From Pardosa pseudoannulata (Eukaryota; Arthropoda; Arachnida; Araneae; Lycosidae), in the NCBI GenBank assembly GCA_032207245.1, contig CM063500.1, forward strand, positions 64,007,930 to 64,071,929: a stretch of 64,000 nt of DNA. The letters run 5' to 3'. Of the stretch, positions 24,101 to 35,572 are shown one piece after another; position 1 is the stretch's first letter, and every line of letters begins with the position of its first letter. A model generated the notes under the pieces. That model was not told the origin of the DNA and searched no databases. It saw only the letters and a list, made by a program, of their open reading frames with translations. Position numbers and translations under genes: made by a program.

Positions 24101-27100
24101 GGTATTAAAAAAATTAAATGAGGAAAAATTATTGGCTATCTATATAGGGGCAATAATTTTAATATATTACACATATATATCCATTTTTTTTTTTACTACC
24201 TCATATACTGTTATATTGGAATTTTGCTTCAGTTCAAGGTTATCAGACTTTACACATGCACATATATATGTGAAGCACATGGATTTTATGCTTCACTAAT
24301 ATTTAATCCAAAATGCATAGATGGTTACAATTGCCAATGTAAATAATTCACCAACTTCAAAAAAAGTTTTAGATAAATAAATCTTTTATTTTCTTTCTAA
24401 AATATCTTAATATCATTACAGCTGAAACATGTATTTATGGTGTTTGTACCATTTTCATATTTTCAGGCAGCATGTAGAGTTGTTATTAAATTGTAAGCAT
24501 ATACAAAGAAGACATTTTTAATAACAGTATTAAACAAACTAATAAAAGTCATGACAGTATTGTAAATTAAAATAATATTTTAGTGTTTAAAATTATCTTT
24601 TTTTTTTTATACAGCAGCATTAATGCATATATTTAAATAATTTTTTTGTAAATAACATTTTGATATAGTTTAAAAAAAACTTTAAAGAATGGTATGTAAA
24701 TTATAGTTAGAATTTATTATCTTGATTTATTAAAATAATATTTTAGTGTTTAAAATTATCTTTTTTTTTTATACAGCAGCATTAATGCATATATTTAAAT
24801 AATTTTTTTTGTAAATAACATTTTAATATAATTTTAAAAAAACTTTAAAGAATGGTATGTAAATTATAGTTAGAATTTATTATCTTGAAATGATATATAA
24901 AAAATAAATGCCAATCAAATATTCATATCCAGTAGATAATTAACTCCAGATATCTAGCAAAATCAGTATTTGCTTCATTCTTAATTTAAAATGAGTTATT
25001 AAATAAATTATACAAATTTATTGTTTATACTTGGTCATAACTATGGGCATCAACATTTAAGATTTTAAATTTATTACTTTGTGTTTTCTCAACAATTTTT
25101 TTAAAAAATTTTGTTTTATGTTTCCATGTAGGTGTTTTTGTTTATGTGAACATTTAAACTCTTACCCTGTTATCAGGATTGTAACTTTGATCAGTGAAAA
25201 CTGATTTTGACCCTGTCACTGAATGAAATTGGTTTTATAGACTTAATTTCAATAATTATTTTTTTAATTAAAAGTAACTTATTGAGAATAAATGTAAACA
25301 GTGCATTTAAAAAAAAATACACTAACAAGTTTATGAAGTTCATTTTTTAGTAAAATATGCTTATACAGTACAATAATAATGTTGAAAATTTAAAAATGGA
25401 TCATGCAGTTGAAAAATATGAACCAGTTGCAATCTGATGTCCAGTGATTGATTGATGGCAATGAAGAAGTTTAAAGGCTTTAATATAAAAATTGTTAAAT
25501 TCTCATTATATCTAATGAACTATTATGCCATCTCTTCATTCAAGATTATTTTCCAAGTTTGTAATAATCCAAAATAAATTATAAAAGTGCCTAAATTTAG
25601 AGACAACCTCAAAACTTGTTATTTCTAATCATTTAAGTTCAACTTATGCTACATAAAAGTGATTGTGTAAAAAAAAAATAAAACATTTGTGTCTTGATGT
25701 TATTTATGTTAGGACTTTTTATTTGATGTTTGCTGGTTTTATATTATGACATTTTTAATAATTGTTAGCTTAATTTTAACATATACCAGTAAAATATATT
25801 TTATTAATATTCAATAAATCAAATAGTGAGTTTCAGTAGTCAAAACTGGTTAAAATTGATACTGACTAGGATGATTAAACATTAGTTTAAACCCCCATGA
25901 TTTAAACCAATACAACTCTGCTTGTTATGTTAATCTAACATAATCTAACATCAGTCCATTCTGTTATAGAAAAGAAAATTGTTTTATGCTCTAATTCATA
26001 AGATAAAGTTGAACATTTTTTACTTTTTTTTTTAATATACAGAATTTTTCAAGTTGTTGAATTTCTTTACAAAACTATGTGGTTTTATTTGTAAAATATT
26101 TTATTAGTATTTATTTTATTTATTTGTTTATTACTTTATAATTTAGAACCAATTGCTAAAGATCGGAGAACTGTTGTATGTCCATTCATTGATGTAATTG
26201 ACTATGATACATTTGCATATCGGGCTCAGGATGAAGGAGCTAGAGGTTCTTTTGATTGGGAACTGTACTACAAGAGGTTACCATTACTAGAAGAAGACTT
26301 GAAGCATCGTTCAGAGCCATTCAAGTATATAACTTTACCTTGTAACTAAATTCTAAAAAAAATTCTCGTTTTAATACAGTCAAATTCATTTACAATGAAG
26401 ACAAAAGAACCAATATGGCTTACTTACTAAATTTGTGTGTTTATAAAAACCAGGTTTACTAAAAATATCAAAAGTATCAAAAATCTTATAAAGATGCATA
26501 CAAATGAAATAAAAGCAAATTAAAATGCTTTTACTTTCCTTTATGTATATTCAAACAAATAGAAGATGGTCAGTTTCATTTGAATTTTTTTCTTTCTTTA
26601 GCAATTATTTAAAACTAGCATATAGCCTGTCAAATGATGGGATCAGTAAAATACTTAATTTTCCAGAATTGTAAAGTACCCTATGAAGCAGGTAAAAGAT
26701 ATGGTGTGTTTTTAGGCTGATAATTATGTGGTATAGGCTCAATAATTTGTTTATCTTCATACTCCTCTAAAGTCTCCCGATACTGTGAATGCAGTTTAGA
26801 ATCACCTTGAATTCATTTAGTCAAACTAAATGGTTTTATTAAAAAAAAAATCACACAAAAGAACAAACTTTTTAATTTTTAAAAATTAATAACTAAAAAG
26901 CTAGATATTTACTATTCAAGACTCCTAGATATTTATGAAAAGAATTTGTTGTTAATAGCGCTGATAAAATTTTCATTGCAACAAAAAATAATCGATGATT
27001 AAATTTAAAATTATCACATACATACCTAATCTATTATTTAAGCCAAATATAAAAGAAAATTATTGATGTAATATCTAAGTTCAGTGATAAAACATAAAAA

Positions 27101-30100
27101 TAATGTAGACGATATTTAAATAGTTTAAAATAAGAAATGATTAAATGAGATAGTTAAAGGAATGAAGTCATAATGCTAGAAAAAATTATTTTTACCCATT
27201 TATTATGTGATAAATGGATTAAATGTACTTAACCAGGGAAATATGACTTGAATTAATGGCATTAAATGCCCGAAAAGGGGGGGAAGAGGTGGATTTTGAA
27301 AGCTTTAAAAACTTGCTTTGAATTTTGCTAAGCCTAATTCATCAAGAATTCAATATGGATGCCCCTATCCATTCCAGGTCCAACCACTACATAAATTCGA
27401 GGACAGATAGACAGATAACTTAGACTGTTATTATATAGGGGATACAACATTCATGTCACTGAATACGTTATCAGCAGCCCTTCATTCTAACAAAGTTTTC
27501 TTTTATTTTTATTTATCTATTGGCATGTTTAAGAGTTGGTGGTGGTTCTTTTATTTCTCCCTAGTGACTACTTTCAGCTTCAGCATTGTGAATGCCTCTT
27601 GGGAGTCTTTTATTTACACATAGGTAGTTTCTTCAGTTGGTACTTCTGATGTAATCAGTTCATCATCAATCAAATACAGTCTTTGAATTCTGATTCTTTA
27701 CTTTCTAAGTTATTAATAGATAAAGATTCAGAGTTGCATGTATTGTGTGTGTGTGTTCTTTCTTGTTGTTCCTGGCAGCAAAAAAGAGAAAATGTTCAAG
27801 AAGTTTCGTAAAAAAGTTTCCTTAACTAAAAAATGTTAAATTCATATTTTCTTTGATCAGGGTTTGCAGTAAATGAGTTTGGCTGTATAATTGTATGTAA
27901 AAGTAACTTGTTGTGTATGCTAATGCTGCTATCACATTTTGTTTCTACTAGTAATCATTAACTTTCTATAAATAATATCATTTCCTCATCTTTTTTTTTT
28001 TTTTTTCTCTAAATCAGGTCACTTATATTTGCTATGAACAACTACTTTTTAATTTTAAATCCAAGTCAAAAAATGATTTAAATAAAACTATTGTATAAAA
28101 GACTTTGATTAATGTTATAGGAATGTTAGAAAAATTTCAAAATAAGTCTTAATAATTTCATAAATAACCATTAAAGCTGTTTTAAGAAAAAATAATTCAT
28201 AAAACTGCTTAAATATCTCAAAACCTCTAATCTAGTTGTAAGAGTCGCGTCCGTCTCTGTCGGTGGTCAAGTGAACTTTAGTTCATTTTAACAATTGAAA
28301 GTGACAGTATTGTCCCCGTGATGGTTTTCTTGACATATAGAGGTGTCAAGCGTGTTGCTTGTCAACGAATTGACAGAGAAAAGGAATTTTGCTTTGATTA
28401 AATTGGCTAGGCTCCAAGGATGCTTCAGCTACCCCATCGAAAGGGTCAAAGAGGGGGGTGTTAATCTCCCCTAAAACCAAGGTTTGCTGTTGGGGAAAGA
28501 AGAAGCGGGAGGGGACAACTCCCAGCTGAACTCTGGGAGGGCAGGTTGATCTAGAGTGATCTCTCTAGATGATAGGTTGCATCTGCATACACTTTAATGT
28601 TCTTTAAATGTTTTTTTGTTTGTTTGTTGTTGTTGTAATAAATCAACCTTAAGTTTTAATCATCTACGACTAGTAATTTTGTCTCCATACCTGCTTCATT
28701 GCACGGTACTCATGCGAAGTCATATCCAAAATGACTAGGGTGAGACGGTCTATTGGAAGTAGAAACATCACAACTGCTTAGCAAATGAACACTGGTATAA
28801 AACTTTTATTAATTTTAAGTGAAGTATAAATTTTATCTTTTCCTGAGATGATACTAAACTATTTTTAAGGAATGTTTTCTGTATGAAAATGATCAATATT
28901 TGGAAGAAAAAAAAGTGTTAATATTGCTACTTTTGCTATTTCTTGATAAATTTTGCTTTTACAAAGAAAAAAAATTAATTTAACCTCTGCAAATATTTAT
29001 TTAAAATAATTTTTCAGACTATTTACAACAAATTTTTAATAACAGTAAAATTATAAGATTCATAAATGATTTTAACAATAATGAAAAAAAATGAAATATA
29101 AAAAAATAAACATTTTGTATTAATTGGGTTTTGAAAAATTGTGTAGTACTTTTTTGTGGTGGAGGGACCATACAACCAATAAAAATAGCTTGCCATTGAT
29201 AAAAAAAATACTAAATCAATAAAAAAAAATAATTGCCTGGAGAACATTTTGTTAATTTGTTTTATAAAGTGAAATAAAAATTCCCATTTGTATTTATTTT
29301 TTTTTTCAAGCCCTCCTTTTTTTATTTCAATAAAATTGTAACTTTTATTAATTTTATCAAAAACTGTGTGTCTTCCTCCTCTTATATTTAATCATCAGGA
29401 ATCCACTTCACTAAAAAAATTAAATTAAAAAACATCTCACTTAATGGACAGTTATTATTATTAATAGGAATATAAATAATGCTCTTATTACATAAAATGA
29501 AGAAGAATCTGAAATCTACAGTTTTTCTTTAAAAAGCAAAACATTTCCATAAAAATTGTGCGGTTCAACAATATTTATCAAAAATGTTTCTAGTGCACTG
29601 TATATTGGCCAACTGTTTTCAATTTTTTTTCAGTATGTTTAGTAATGTAGAAGCAAAACTAGGTATTGATTTTCACATTAAATGCAATTTATAAAAAAAA
29701 AAAATCTTTAAATTTTTTACAATTTTTTACATTGTTTTCGTTGTTTTATGGTATTACACCCTCTGTAAATTAGCATTTTAAAAAAGAAAAAAAAATACAG
29801 TTTTATGATAAACATATTATTAGGCAATACCTAAAACTTTTAGAGAGATTGAGAGAAAAGTAATTTACTTACGTTAAAAAATACTGATAAAATAAAATAT
29901 AATAAAAAGGATTCAAACTGTAAAATAAATATCTTTTTAGTTTTAAATCAAGGATGTATGACAATAGACAAATTTTAATAAAATTAAATAATCATTTTAT
30001 TGCAAAAATTATGCTTGATTATGCCAAATTTGCTGTTTTGTGAGGGAAAAAAAAAAGACAATTTGTGTTTTCATTCAAATTGTCATTTTGAACATTCCAT

Positions 30101-32563
30101 CTTTCCTTAAAGTATTAAGCTGATCCATTTCAAGAGTTGTTAAAGATTTACTATTGTATAGTTTGCTGATTAAATTTGTTTCAATACTGTTTTAATCAGT
30201 AGGGATTTATATAAAAATAATAGTTTACATTTATCCTCTACTCTCTTTTAAAAACATAAATAGTAGCTGCTGAAAATTATTTATTATTTCACATACATTT
30301 GAAAAAATATTTTTATTTTCAATAACATATTTCCATTTATTTCAGGAGTCCTGTTATGGCTGGAGGATTGTTTGCCATAGATAGATCATTTTTCTGGGAA
30401 CTAGGTGGTTATGATGAGGGTTTAGATGTTTGGGGAGGTGAGCAATATGAGTTATCTTTCAAAATTTGGCAATGTGGAGGTCAAATGGTTGATGTACCAT
30501 GTTCTAGAATTGGTCATATTTATCGAAAATTTGCCCCTTTTCCTAATCCTGGAGTTGGGGACTTTGTTGGCAAAGTAAGCTTTTATTCTTATTTTTCTAC
30601 AATTATTTCTTCAATTTATATCTGTCTATTTGAAGTTTTTTTTAATAGTTTATTATAATTTTTCATTCATACCCCCCCCCCCAATCTGCATTAAATATAC
30701 AGTCTGTATCGGTTATATGGTCAGCTCAGCAGTCCAGAAAAATCAGACCATATAAGGCAAGGTGACCATATATGCAGAGCAATACAACCCTATTGAATTA
30801 TGGCAGGATTATATTCACCTAATAAACAAATAATTATACTTTTAAGAACATTTTAAAAATTAATTCAAGAAGTAAAAACTACATTAAAAATATGCAATAT
30901 TTTTTAGGGGGAAATTTATTAGCTTACTTTACTAATCTAATCAAAGTACAGCACACGTACATACGTATATTCATGTTCAATGTATTTAAAAATAATCAGG
31001 TATATAAGTTTGCTTCCTTTTGTTGATTGTTAATACAACTTATTCTGAGTCCCTAATAGCTTTTAAATGCTCATCTGCTGCTTTAAAATTAGCAAAATAA
31101 TACCTGAGGTCATACATTAGAGATAACTTCAACCAATAAACAGACAGATGTCCACTTGTTATCAGGAGGGGGGGACGAGAACTGAAAGAGGTGGAAAACT
31201 CTGACAATGAGTCTATACAAGGGAGGAAAATAAAGGCTTGAATTCAGGTCCTCTCCGATTTCGCACTCACTTCTTGAAAAAACAAAGAAAAGGGAAAAAA
31301 ACGGAAACTCGTTGAAAACATGAAACTGACCATATAACCGGTAACAAGAAAAAGAAAATGACTGTATAAGCGGTGCGCTTTAACACATATTCCCTATTAA
31401 GTTAGACAGGATTTTAGAAAACTGACCATAATAAGCAGGGTGCCCTTATAAGTGGGTGACCATATAACTGGTACTGACTGTACTTTTTCTTTAAAGTCAA
31501 GAATTAGTTATTTTCTGCTTTGTCATTAGAAGTAGTCTTTATTGTAATTTGTGCTTTCTTATTATGTTATACAATTGAAAAATAATTCTATGTTTTTGTT
31601 TACTCTTCCCTTTTTTCCCATTTTTCATAAACAGTCCATTTACTACAGTATCTTCTTTTGTAATCAAAATTTACATCTTAAACTTTTTATACATTTATTA
31701 AAGAGTGTCTAATTTAATGTATTTATGTAACCTTTTATTTTTTTTTTTACTTATTTCGTGCTTAGAACTACAAAAGAGTTGCTGAAGTTTGGATGGATGA
31801 ATATAAAGAATACTTGTATCTCCGAAGGCCCCATTATCGAGATTTAGATCCTGGTGATATATCTAAGCAAAAAGCTTTACGGGAACGACTTAACTGCAAA
31901 CCTTTTAAGTGGTTCATGGAAAACATTGCTTTTGATCAGCCTAAAAAATATCCTCCAATTGAACCTCCACATTTTGCTTCTGGTGAAGTAAGTATTTTTA
32001 ACTTTATACATTTTCCAATGGGTTCATAGTGCATGTTTTGCTTTAGACATTTTGCAGATAGTTTTCTATTAGTTTATTCTAACATATGGAAGTAAATTTC
32101 AGAACTGTATTACCCAACTCAACAGTGGTTGAAATAATCAGTGAAATAGTTATTTGAATTGTAAATTTTAGAAATTCTGCAGCAAGCCACAAAATTTGAT
32201 AGCACAGGTCACAGTTTGGCTACCCCTATTCTAGAAAAAAAACGAAAAGAAACTCTGAATAATTATATTTATAGTGGTATTTTAGAAGTAATAACTTCAA
32301 TAGCTTATTTGCCATTAAAGTAGTAAATATTATTACATCTTAATTTTAATTAAAACTTATGGATTTATTATTTACATAGACTATGTCTTATATTTAAAAT
32401 ATATCTTATGTATATAATTGTGTATTTTGCCTCAATAATTTTTTTTATTTATACAGGCTTTTAAGACTTTTTTTTTAATATATCAGTATATAGTAATTTA
32501 TTATCATATTCTTATTTATTTTTAAATACTCAGTCTTTTTGCACTTATATTTGCTTGTATATA

Positions 32564-32597
<34 letters not shown>

Positions 32598-35572
32598 AAC
32601 GTTGAATCTCTTCTTGTATCCTTAGATAAGAAATGTTGCTAGTGATTTATGTATTGATACAAGATTCCGAAACCAAAATGATAGATTTGGCTTGGAAAAA
32701 TGTATTAAAGATCATGGTGCTCAAGGTGGAGAACAGGTAATGTATTATTTCATGTGTGTGTAAATGTTTTTTTTTTGCATGTTTACTTTTTTTTTAAAAT
32801 TTACACACATAGTATTTCTTTCTGTTTTATGATAGTACTAAAATTTTATTTATTTTTTTATTTTTCAGATAAAATTTTTTTTATTTTTTAACTTTTTTGT
32901 TAAGTGTAAAAACTAGTTGATAATGTATTTAAATTTTATTTAAATTTTTTATTTAATTTATCATTTGTTGAATTCTAAAAAATGTATTGATTACATTTTT
33001 AAAATTTTTTTTGAAATAAATATTCATAAAAAAATTAATTTTTTTTAAAAATCTAATTAAAGAAAATTAGTCAAAATCAAATTTTTTTTTCATGCAAACT
33101 TTTGTTTTTTTATATAATTTAAATAAAATTGATAATTTTATTTTGGTAAAAAAATTTTTAAAATCCGTCTACATTAAATTTTACAAATCTAGTTCATGTA
33201 CATTTTTAAAATTTTCATTATCATAAAAATTCATTAAAAATTATTTAGAAATTATAAAATTTCATTTTTATAAAAAAAATTTTTTTATCAAATCTAATTT
33301 TTTAATAAAATTAAAATTATTTCAATTTTTTTGAAAACATTTCTTATACATATAAAAATATCTTTAATCATTTAAAAATTGGTTCAAATACACATTGAAT
33401 TTTTAAAACAACTTAACTAATTCATTACATCATTAAAAATTATTCATTAAACTTTTTAAACTAAATTCATGAAAATTTAATAATTAAAAAAATTAAAACT
33501 TTTTAAATTCACATTCAAGTTTCAACATTTTATTGACCGTTCACACATTTAATTAGCCTTAACTATTAAAAAATTAAAATAATGAAAAAAACTTGAAAAA
33601 CTAAAAGTTGAATTATAAAAATACTAGAAAAATATTAAAAATCTTATGATTTTTTGTCCAAAAAATGCACTTTAAATGGCTTTAAATTCACAACTTCCAG
33701 TTCTGAAGTCGCTACTTCCGTTTTGTTTTGACAGCTGTCACCGATGTTTAAAAAGCTGTAACTTTTCTTTAAAATGTCGTAGAGACAAAACGAAAACAGA
33801 TTTAGAAGCCTAAAAGTTGAAATTTTAGAATAGAGAAATAAATAAAAGTTATGATTTTTGGCAAAAAATGATGTTTTTAACGTAGATGGATACCTTAAAA
33901 CATAGTTGTAGATTTATTATGTGTATTTATTATATACATTTTTGTATTTAGCAATTTGAATTGACCTGGCATCGGGATGTTAGACCAAAGAAAAGAAATG
34001 TTTGTTTTGATGTCTCCTCTTCAGACAATCATGCTCCAGTTGTCCTCTGGAGTTGCCATGGTATGCAAGGAAACCAAGAATGGAAATATAATTATGTAAG
34101 AAAAATATTTTATTTTCTGTTATTAAATGTCTTTGTAGAATAACATTTTTAATTTTCTAGAAGTATCATAGATTTTTCCTTTTAAATTGCAGCTGATCAA
34201 ATGTAAATTAGGTAAACACAGTGTACTACTAATTGCAATTAAGGAAAGCTACAGTGAGCTTCCTCTTTAACAGTACTGATAGAAAATAATATTAATATAC
34301 CCTTAAGGGGACAAAGGATTTTGAGTTTCAATTTTTTTTTTAATTTTCAATTCTTATTGATATTTTTATAATGAAAATATATGTTGTTATATAAAACATA
34401 AATGACACAAAAATGTATCAGAGTGTTTGGATTAAAATACAAGACCATGTATTAAAATTTAAGTCCAACAATATTTCTTAAATATGTGCCTAGTGCACAG
34501 CAAAATAATCAATTGTTTTTATTTATTTTATCTTTAGATTTTATATAGAAAGAAAACTGGGTATCAATTTTCACCTACATGAATTACTATTTATACAAGA
34601 CAATTATTTTAAATTATACAATGTTTTAACGATTGTTTTCTCCAATTCACGGCATTAAATTTTCTGTAACTCTGGAAAATGCTTTGTGATTTTAGAAAGC
34701 ATACCTTTTTTTTTTACAAACATATTAATAAACAATCTTTAAATTTTTTAAGAAGAAATATATGAAAATAAAGCACATAGAGCATTTGTAAATTACTAAT
34801 TTAATACAAAATTGTCAAGTTGGAAAATATTGTTAAAAATTAAAAATAAGGGTATATGACAATAAACAGGTTTCAGTGTAGTAAAATAGTCATATTATTA
34901 AAAAATGTGTTCCTATAATAAATTGTATAACTAATTTAATTTTTTCAGAACAAAAAAATCGTGTCATATGTTTTGTCAGAATCTGTCATTTTGAAAGTCC
35001 CTTGTGCATTTAAAACACCCTTAAATGCATTTATCAAGGGCACTTATCCTCCAGGGCAATCCTAAAATTCCTGTGATTATTCATTAACCATCTCTAGATT
35101 TCCATAAAAGTAAAATTATGAATTATTTTTTTAAAAACTTTCTTTCTTATAAATTATTTTATATTTATAGAAGTGATTTAATTTTTGTACCCCTTCTGCT
35201 TCAGAAATGATGTTCATTAATGTTTGTTTTTACATCTGTCTTGACGTATACAAATAATAAAACATTTTGGGTATTTTGTGTAGTCCCACAAACACCCCTG
35301 ATTTATAAGAACTCTTTATTTTTTTTTACACTTATATGTATGCATAGGTTCCTTTCCCAAATTATATTTTATTAAATGAATCAATGACTTACTTCTTTCA
35401 CCCTTTTTTTTCATTACAGAAAGAATTACAATTGTTCCATCCAATAAGTGGTCATTGTTTAGACTGTGATGCTGAAAGGAAGGAGATATTTATGAGCCAA
35501 TGTGATTCAACTGTAAAAACACAACAATGGAAGTTTGAAGTTGTTAACAAAACTGCTATTGATAACTGGTGA
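14956..35572 (+). CDS. GALNT10: Polypeptide N-acetylgalactosaminyltransferase, GALNT10-like (complete, 10 exons)
   Basis: Golgi type II membrane enzyme that transfers GalNAc from UDP-GalNAc to Ser/Thr, starting mucin-type O-glycans. Ten exons join to 1773 nt (590 residues plus stop), close to the 603 of human GALNT10, with all phases compatible. Order: short basic N-terminus MLRRNARK, signal anchor about residues 12-29, stem, GT-A catalytic domain from about 137 ([15 protein letters not shown] at 175-179), metal-binding DSH at 231-233 with partner His 362 in [10 protein letters not shown], and the Gal/GalNAc-T motif VWGGEQYE (333-340). A ricin-B lectin domain follows from about 456, with CID, CFD and CLD repeats and QEW/QQW motifs. 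[20 protein letters not shown] and [13 protein letters not shown] favour GALNT10 over GALNT7 or GALNT11. Oddity: the residue after DSH is Thr ([10 protein letters not shown]) where the family has Cys. Exon 1 is the least certain, supported by phase and topology only. Confidence 0.94.
15130..18169. other. GALNT10-like intron 1
   Basis: About 3.0 kb, GT-AG. Near 15385-15433 is a fragment (agtctgatttactgcgaatt ... accgggccctcag) that loosely resembles the left end of the transposon at 2914. A GC-richer island lies at 16640-17200 (separate entry). The rest is AT-rich and unremarkable. Confidence 0.55.
16640..17200. mobile_element. Unclassified GC-richer island, probably a retroelement fragment
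   Basis: Base composition is clearly different from the surrounding intron. Contains a perfect hairpin GCACTCCCttcgGGGAGTGC-like block (about 16904-16923) and long non-coding-looking pyrimidine stretches. No TIRs, TSD or readable transposase/RT frame was found. A LINE 3' end or LTR piece is possible. Confidence 0.35.
18170..18375 (+). CDS. GALNT10: GALNT10-like exon 2: stem to catalytic domain
   Basis: Acceptor tttttag, donor gtaagc. 206 nt, ending with two bases of a split Asp codon. It encodes [20 protein letters not shown] and later [20 protein letters not shown] then RHK. The last part matches the GALNT signature (GFN...SD.I.LNR...D.R). It includes possible N-glycosylation sites (NYT, NRS). 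Confidence 0.93.
18436..19499 (+). mobile_element. Pogo/Tigger-like element, decayed, with nested MITE
   Basis: The left end CTGTAATTTTGCATGTA and the reverse-complemented right end CCGTAATTTCGCATGTA form TIRs flanked by TA (18434-18435 and 19500-19501). One interior frame reads [18 protein letters not shown], resembling the N-terminal DNA-binding region of pogo-type transposases (VRxWRKQKExL). Nearby a stop-broken frame reads [12 protein letters not shown] separate TTAA-flanked MITE sits inside at 19009-19288. It lies in GALNT intron 2. Confidence 0.6.
19009..19288. mobile_element. piggyBac-like MITE with TTAA TSD
   Basis: 280 bp bounded by perfect inverted ends CACTAGATTGCCC and flanked by TTAA on both sides (19005-19008, 19289-19292). 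It also has a second inverted/direct pair gcagtcattttgactgtttt near each end. TTAA targets are characteristic of piggyBac and its MITEs. Nested in the pogo-like element. Confidence 0.8.
19363..19962 (+). repeat. Direct repeat pair related to the pogo-like element
   Basis: A segment beginning aaaatgatttaatattgt and ending with gaaattacggta occurs at about 19363-19501. It recurs at about 19819-19962 with roughly 90% similarity by eye. The first copy is the right part of the 18436-19499 element; the second lies about 455 bp further on and also ends next to TA. Confidence 0.7.
19963..21658. other. GALNT10-like intron 2, unremarkable part
   Basis: AT-rich. A moderately GC-richer patch at 21280-21620 contains no ends or frames I can assign. 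Confidence 0.5.
21659..22079 (-). mobile_element. Solo LTR (Gypsy-type TSD ATAT)
   Basis: 421 bp that on the minus strand starts TGTAAAATATTC and ends TACTACGTCACA, i.e. TGT...ACA. It is flanked by ATAT at 21655-21658 and 22080-22083. A minus-strand AATAAA near the end (ggaataaaaccc) fits an R region. It is GC-richer than its surroundings. No internal retroviral-like coding region is adjacent, so the state is a solo LTR left by recombination. A 4-bp ATAT TSD is typical of some arthropod Gypsy-class elements. Confidence 0.7.
22354..22520 (+). CDS. GALNT10: GALNT10-like exon 3: start of GT-A fold
   Basis: Acceptor ttttctag, donor gtaatt. It completes the split Asp, then encodes [39 protein letters not shown] and [19 protein letters not shown] and LVDDFS are the UDP-binding first strand and loop of the GALNT catalytic domain. 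Confidence 0.96.
22597..22785 (+). CDS. GALNT10: GALNT10-like exon 4: DxH motif
   Basis: Preceded by a very short intron of 76 bp (22521-22596). It encodes [38 protein letters not shown] and [20 protein letters not shown] is the Mn-coordinating DxH motif. The following residue is Thr (codon ACT) where the family usually has Cys. Donor gtatca. Confidence 0.96.
22786..26146. other. GALNT10-like intron 4
   Basis: About 3.4 kb. Contains a short (TA)n at 22805-22824, a 163-bp tandem duplication (separate entry) and many A/T homopolymers. The frame at 23227-23409 and the broken frames near 23640-23780 have no recognised homology. Confidence 0.6.
24568..24893. repeat. Two-copy tandem duplication, 163-bp period
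   Basis: TAAAATAATATTTTAG opens both copies (24568 and 24731). The copies match almost base for base through atacagcagcattaatgcat and ttatcttga. Near-identity suggests a recent duplication. Confidence 0.9.
26147..26324 (+). CDS. GALNT10: GALNT10-like exon 5
   Basis: Acceptor aatttag, donor gtatat. 178 nt. It encodes [20 protein letters not shown], then a stretch containing [17 protein letters not shown] and ending EPFK. This is the catalytic core between the DxH motif and the acceptor-binding loop; human GALNT10 has RGAFDWEMYYKRIPI here. Confidence 0.95.
28237..28772 (+). mobile_element. Possible solo LTR
   Basis: A GC-richer block starting TGTAAGAGTCGCG and ending GAAACATCACA (TGT...ACA form). 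It has an AATAAA at about 28637 in the expected downstream half. No matching TSD can be seen at these ends, so the limits or the class may be wrong. Confidence 0.4.
29565..30105 (+). repeat. Dispersed repeat, copy 1
   Basis: Shares ordered blocks with 34465-35005: 'caacaatattt.tc..aaat', 'gtattgattttcac', 'tttaaattttt', 'atgacaata.aca' and 'tgtcattttgaa'. Same orientation, about 4.9 kb apart, in introns 5 and 9 of the GALNT gene. No clear ends. Confidence 0.6.
30346..30574 (+). CDS. GALNT10: GALNT10-like exon 6: Gal/GalNAc-T motif
   Basis: Acceptor ttcag, donor gtaagc. It encodes [40 protein letters not shown] and [18 protein letters not shown] is the Gal/GalNAc-T motif, and the His in GHIYRK is the third metal ligand. 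Confidence 0.97.
30700..31480. mobile_element. Pogo/Tigger-like MITE, copy 1 (TA TSD)
   Basis: The left end CAGTCTGTATCGGTTATATG and the reverse-complemented right end CAGTCAGTACCAGTTATATG form TIRs of about 24 bp with few mismatches. It is flanked by TA (30698-30699, 31481-31482). 781 bp without a transposase frame. A second, opposite-orientation copy is at 59194-59812. Located in GALNT intron 6. Confidence 0.85.
31766..31987 (+). CDS. GALNT10: GALNT10-like exon 7: end of catalytic domain
   Basis: Acceptor gcttag, donor gtaagt. 74 codons in phase 0. It encodes [20 protein letters not shown], later [20 protein letters not shown] and ending HFASGE. This is the conserved VWMDEY...CK.FKWF block that closes the catalytic domain and starts the linker to the lectin domain. 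Confidence 0.97.
31988..32625. other. GALNT10-like intron 7
   Basis: 638 bp, AT-rich. It ends with a (TA)n(TG)n microsatellite at about 32564-32598, just before the acceptor, which lies in the polypyrimidine tract position. Confidence 0.7.
32626..32736 (+). CDS. GALNT10: GALNT10-like exon 8: lectin alpha repeat
   Basis: Acceptor ccttag, donor gtaatg. 37 codons. It encodes [20 protein letters not shown] and ends GAQGGEQ. LCIDT is the CLD-like motif of the first ricin-B repeat. Confidence 0.94.
32737..33951. other. GALNT10-like intron 8, extremely AT-rich
   Basis: About 1.2 kb. Between 32860 and 33680 the sequence is almost entirely A and T in short runs (aaaaatt/aatttt). A more mixed patch near 33690-33760 contains cgctacttccgttttgtttt. 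No frames or ends. Confidence 0.65.
33952..34095 (+). CDS. GALNT10: GALNT10-like exon 9: lectin beta repeat
   Basis: Acceptor atttag, donor gtaaga. 48 codons. It encodes [20 protein letters not shown] and ends [20 protein letters not shown]-like and NQxWKY are specific GALNT10 landmarks. CFD and QEW are the second-repeat motifs. Confidence 0.96.
34096..35419. other. GALNT10-like intron 9
   Basis: About 1.3 kb containing copy 2 of the dispersed repeat (34465-35005). Otherwise AT-rich. Confidence 0.6.
34465..35005 (+). repeat. Dispersed repeat, copy 2
   Basis: Partner of 29565-30105. It shares 'gtatcaattttcac', 'tatgacaataaaca' and 'ctgtcattttgaaa' in the same order. Divergence is substantial, so the insertions are old. 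Confidence 0.6.
35420..35572 (+). CDS. GALNT10: GALNT10-like exon 10: lectin gamma repeat and stop
   Basis: Acceptor cattacag, then 50 codons and TGA at 35570-35572. It encodes [20 protein letters not shown] and [20 protein letters not shown], ending DNW. HCLDC and QQW are the third ricin-B repeat. Possible polyadenylation signals follow (35706-35711 and others) but cannot be ranked. Confidence 0.96.
   Translation, partial: KELQLFHPISGHCLDCDAERKEIFMSQCDSTVKTQQWKFEVVNKTAIDNW

Larger units (their letters stand above)
26325..30345. other. GALNT10-like intron 5
   Basis: About 4.0 kb, the longest stretch of intron here after intron 2. Contains a GC-richer solo-LTR-like island (28237-28772) and one copy of a dispersed repeat (29565-30105). 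No coding signal. Confidence 0.6.
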
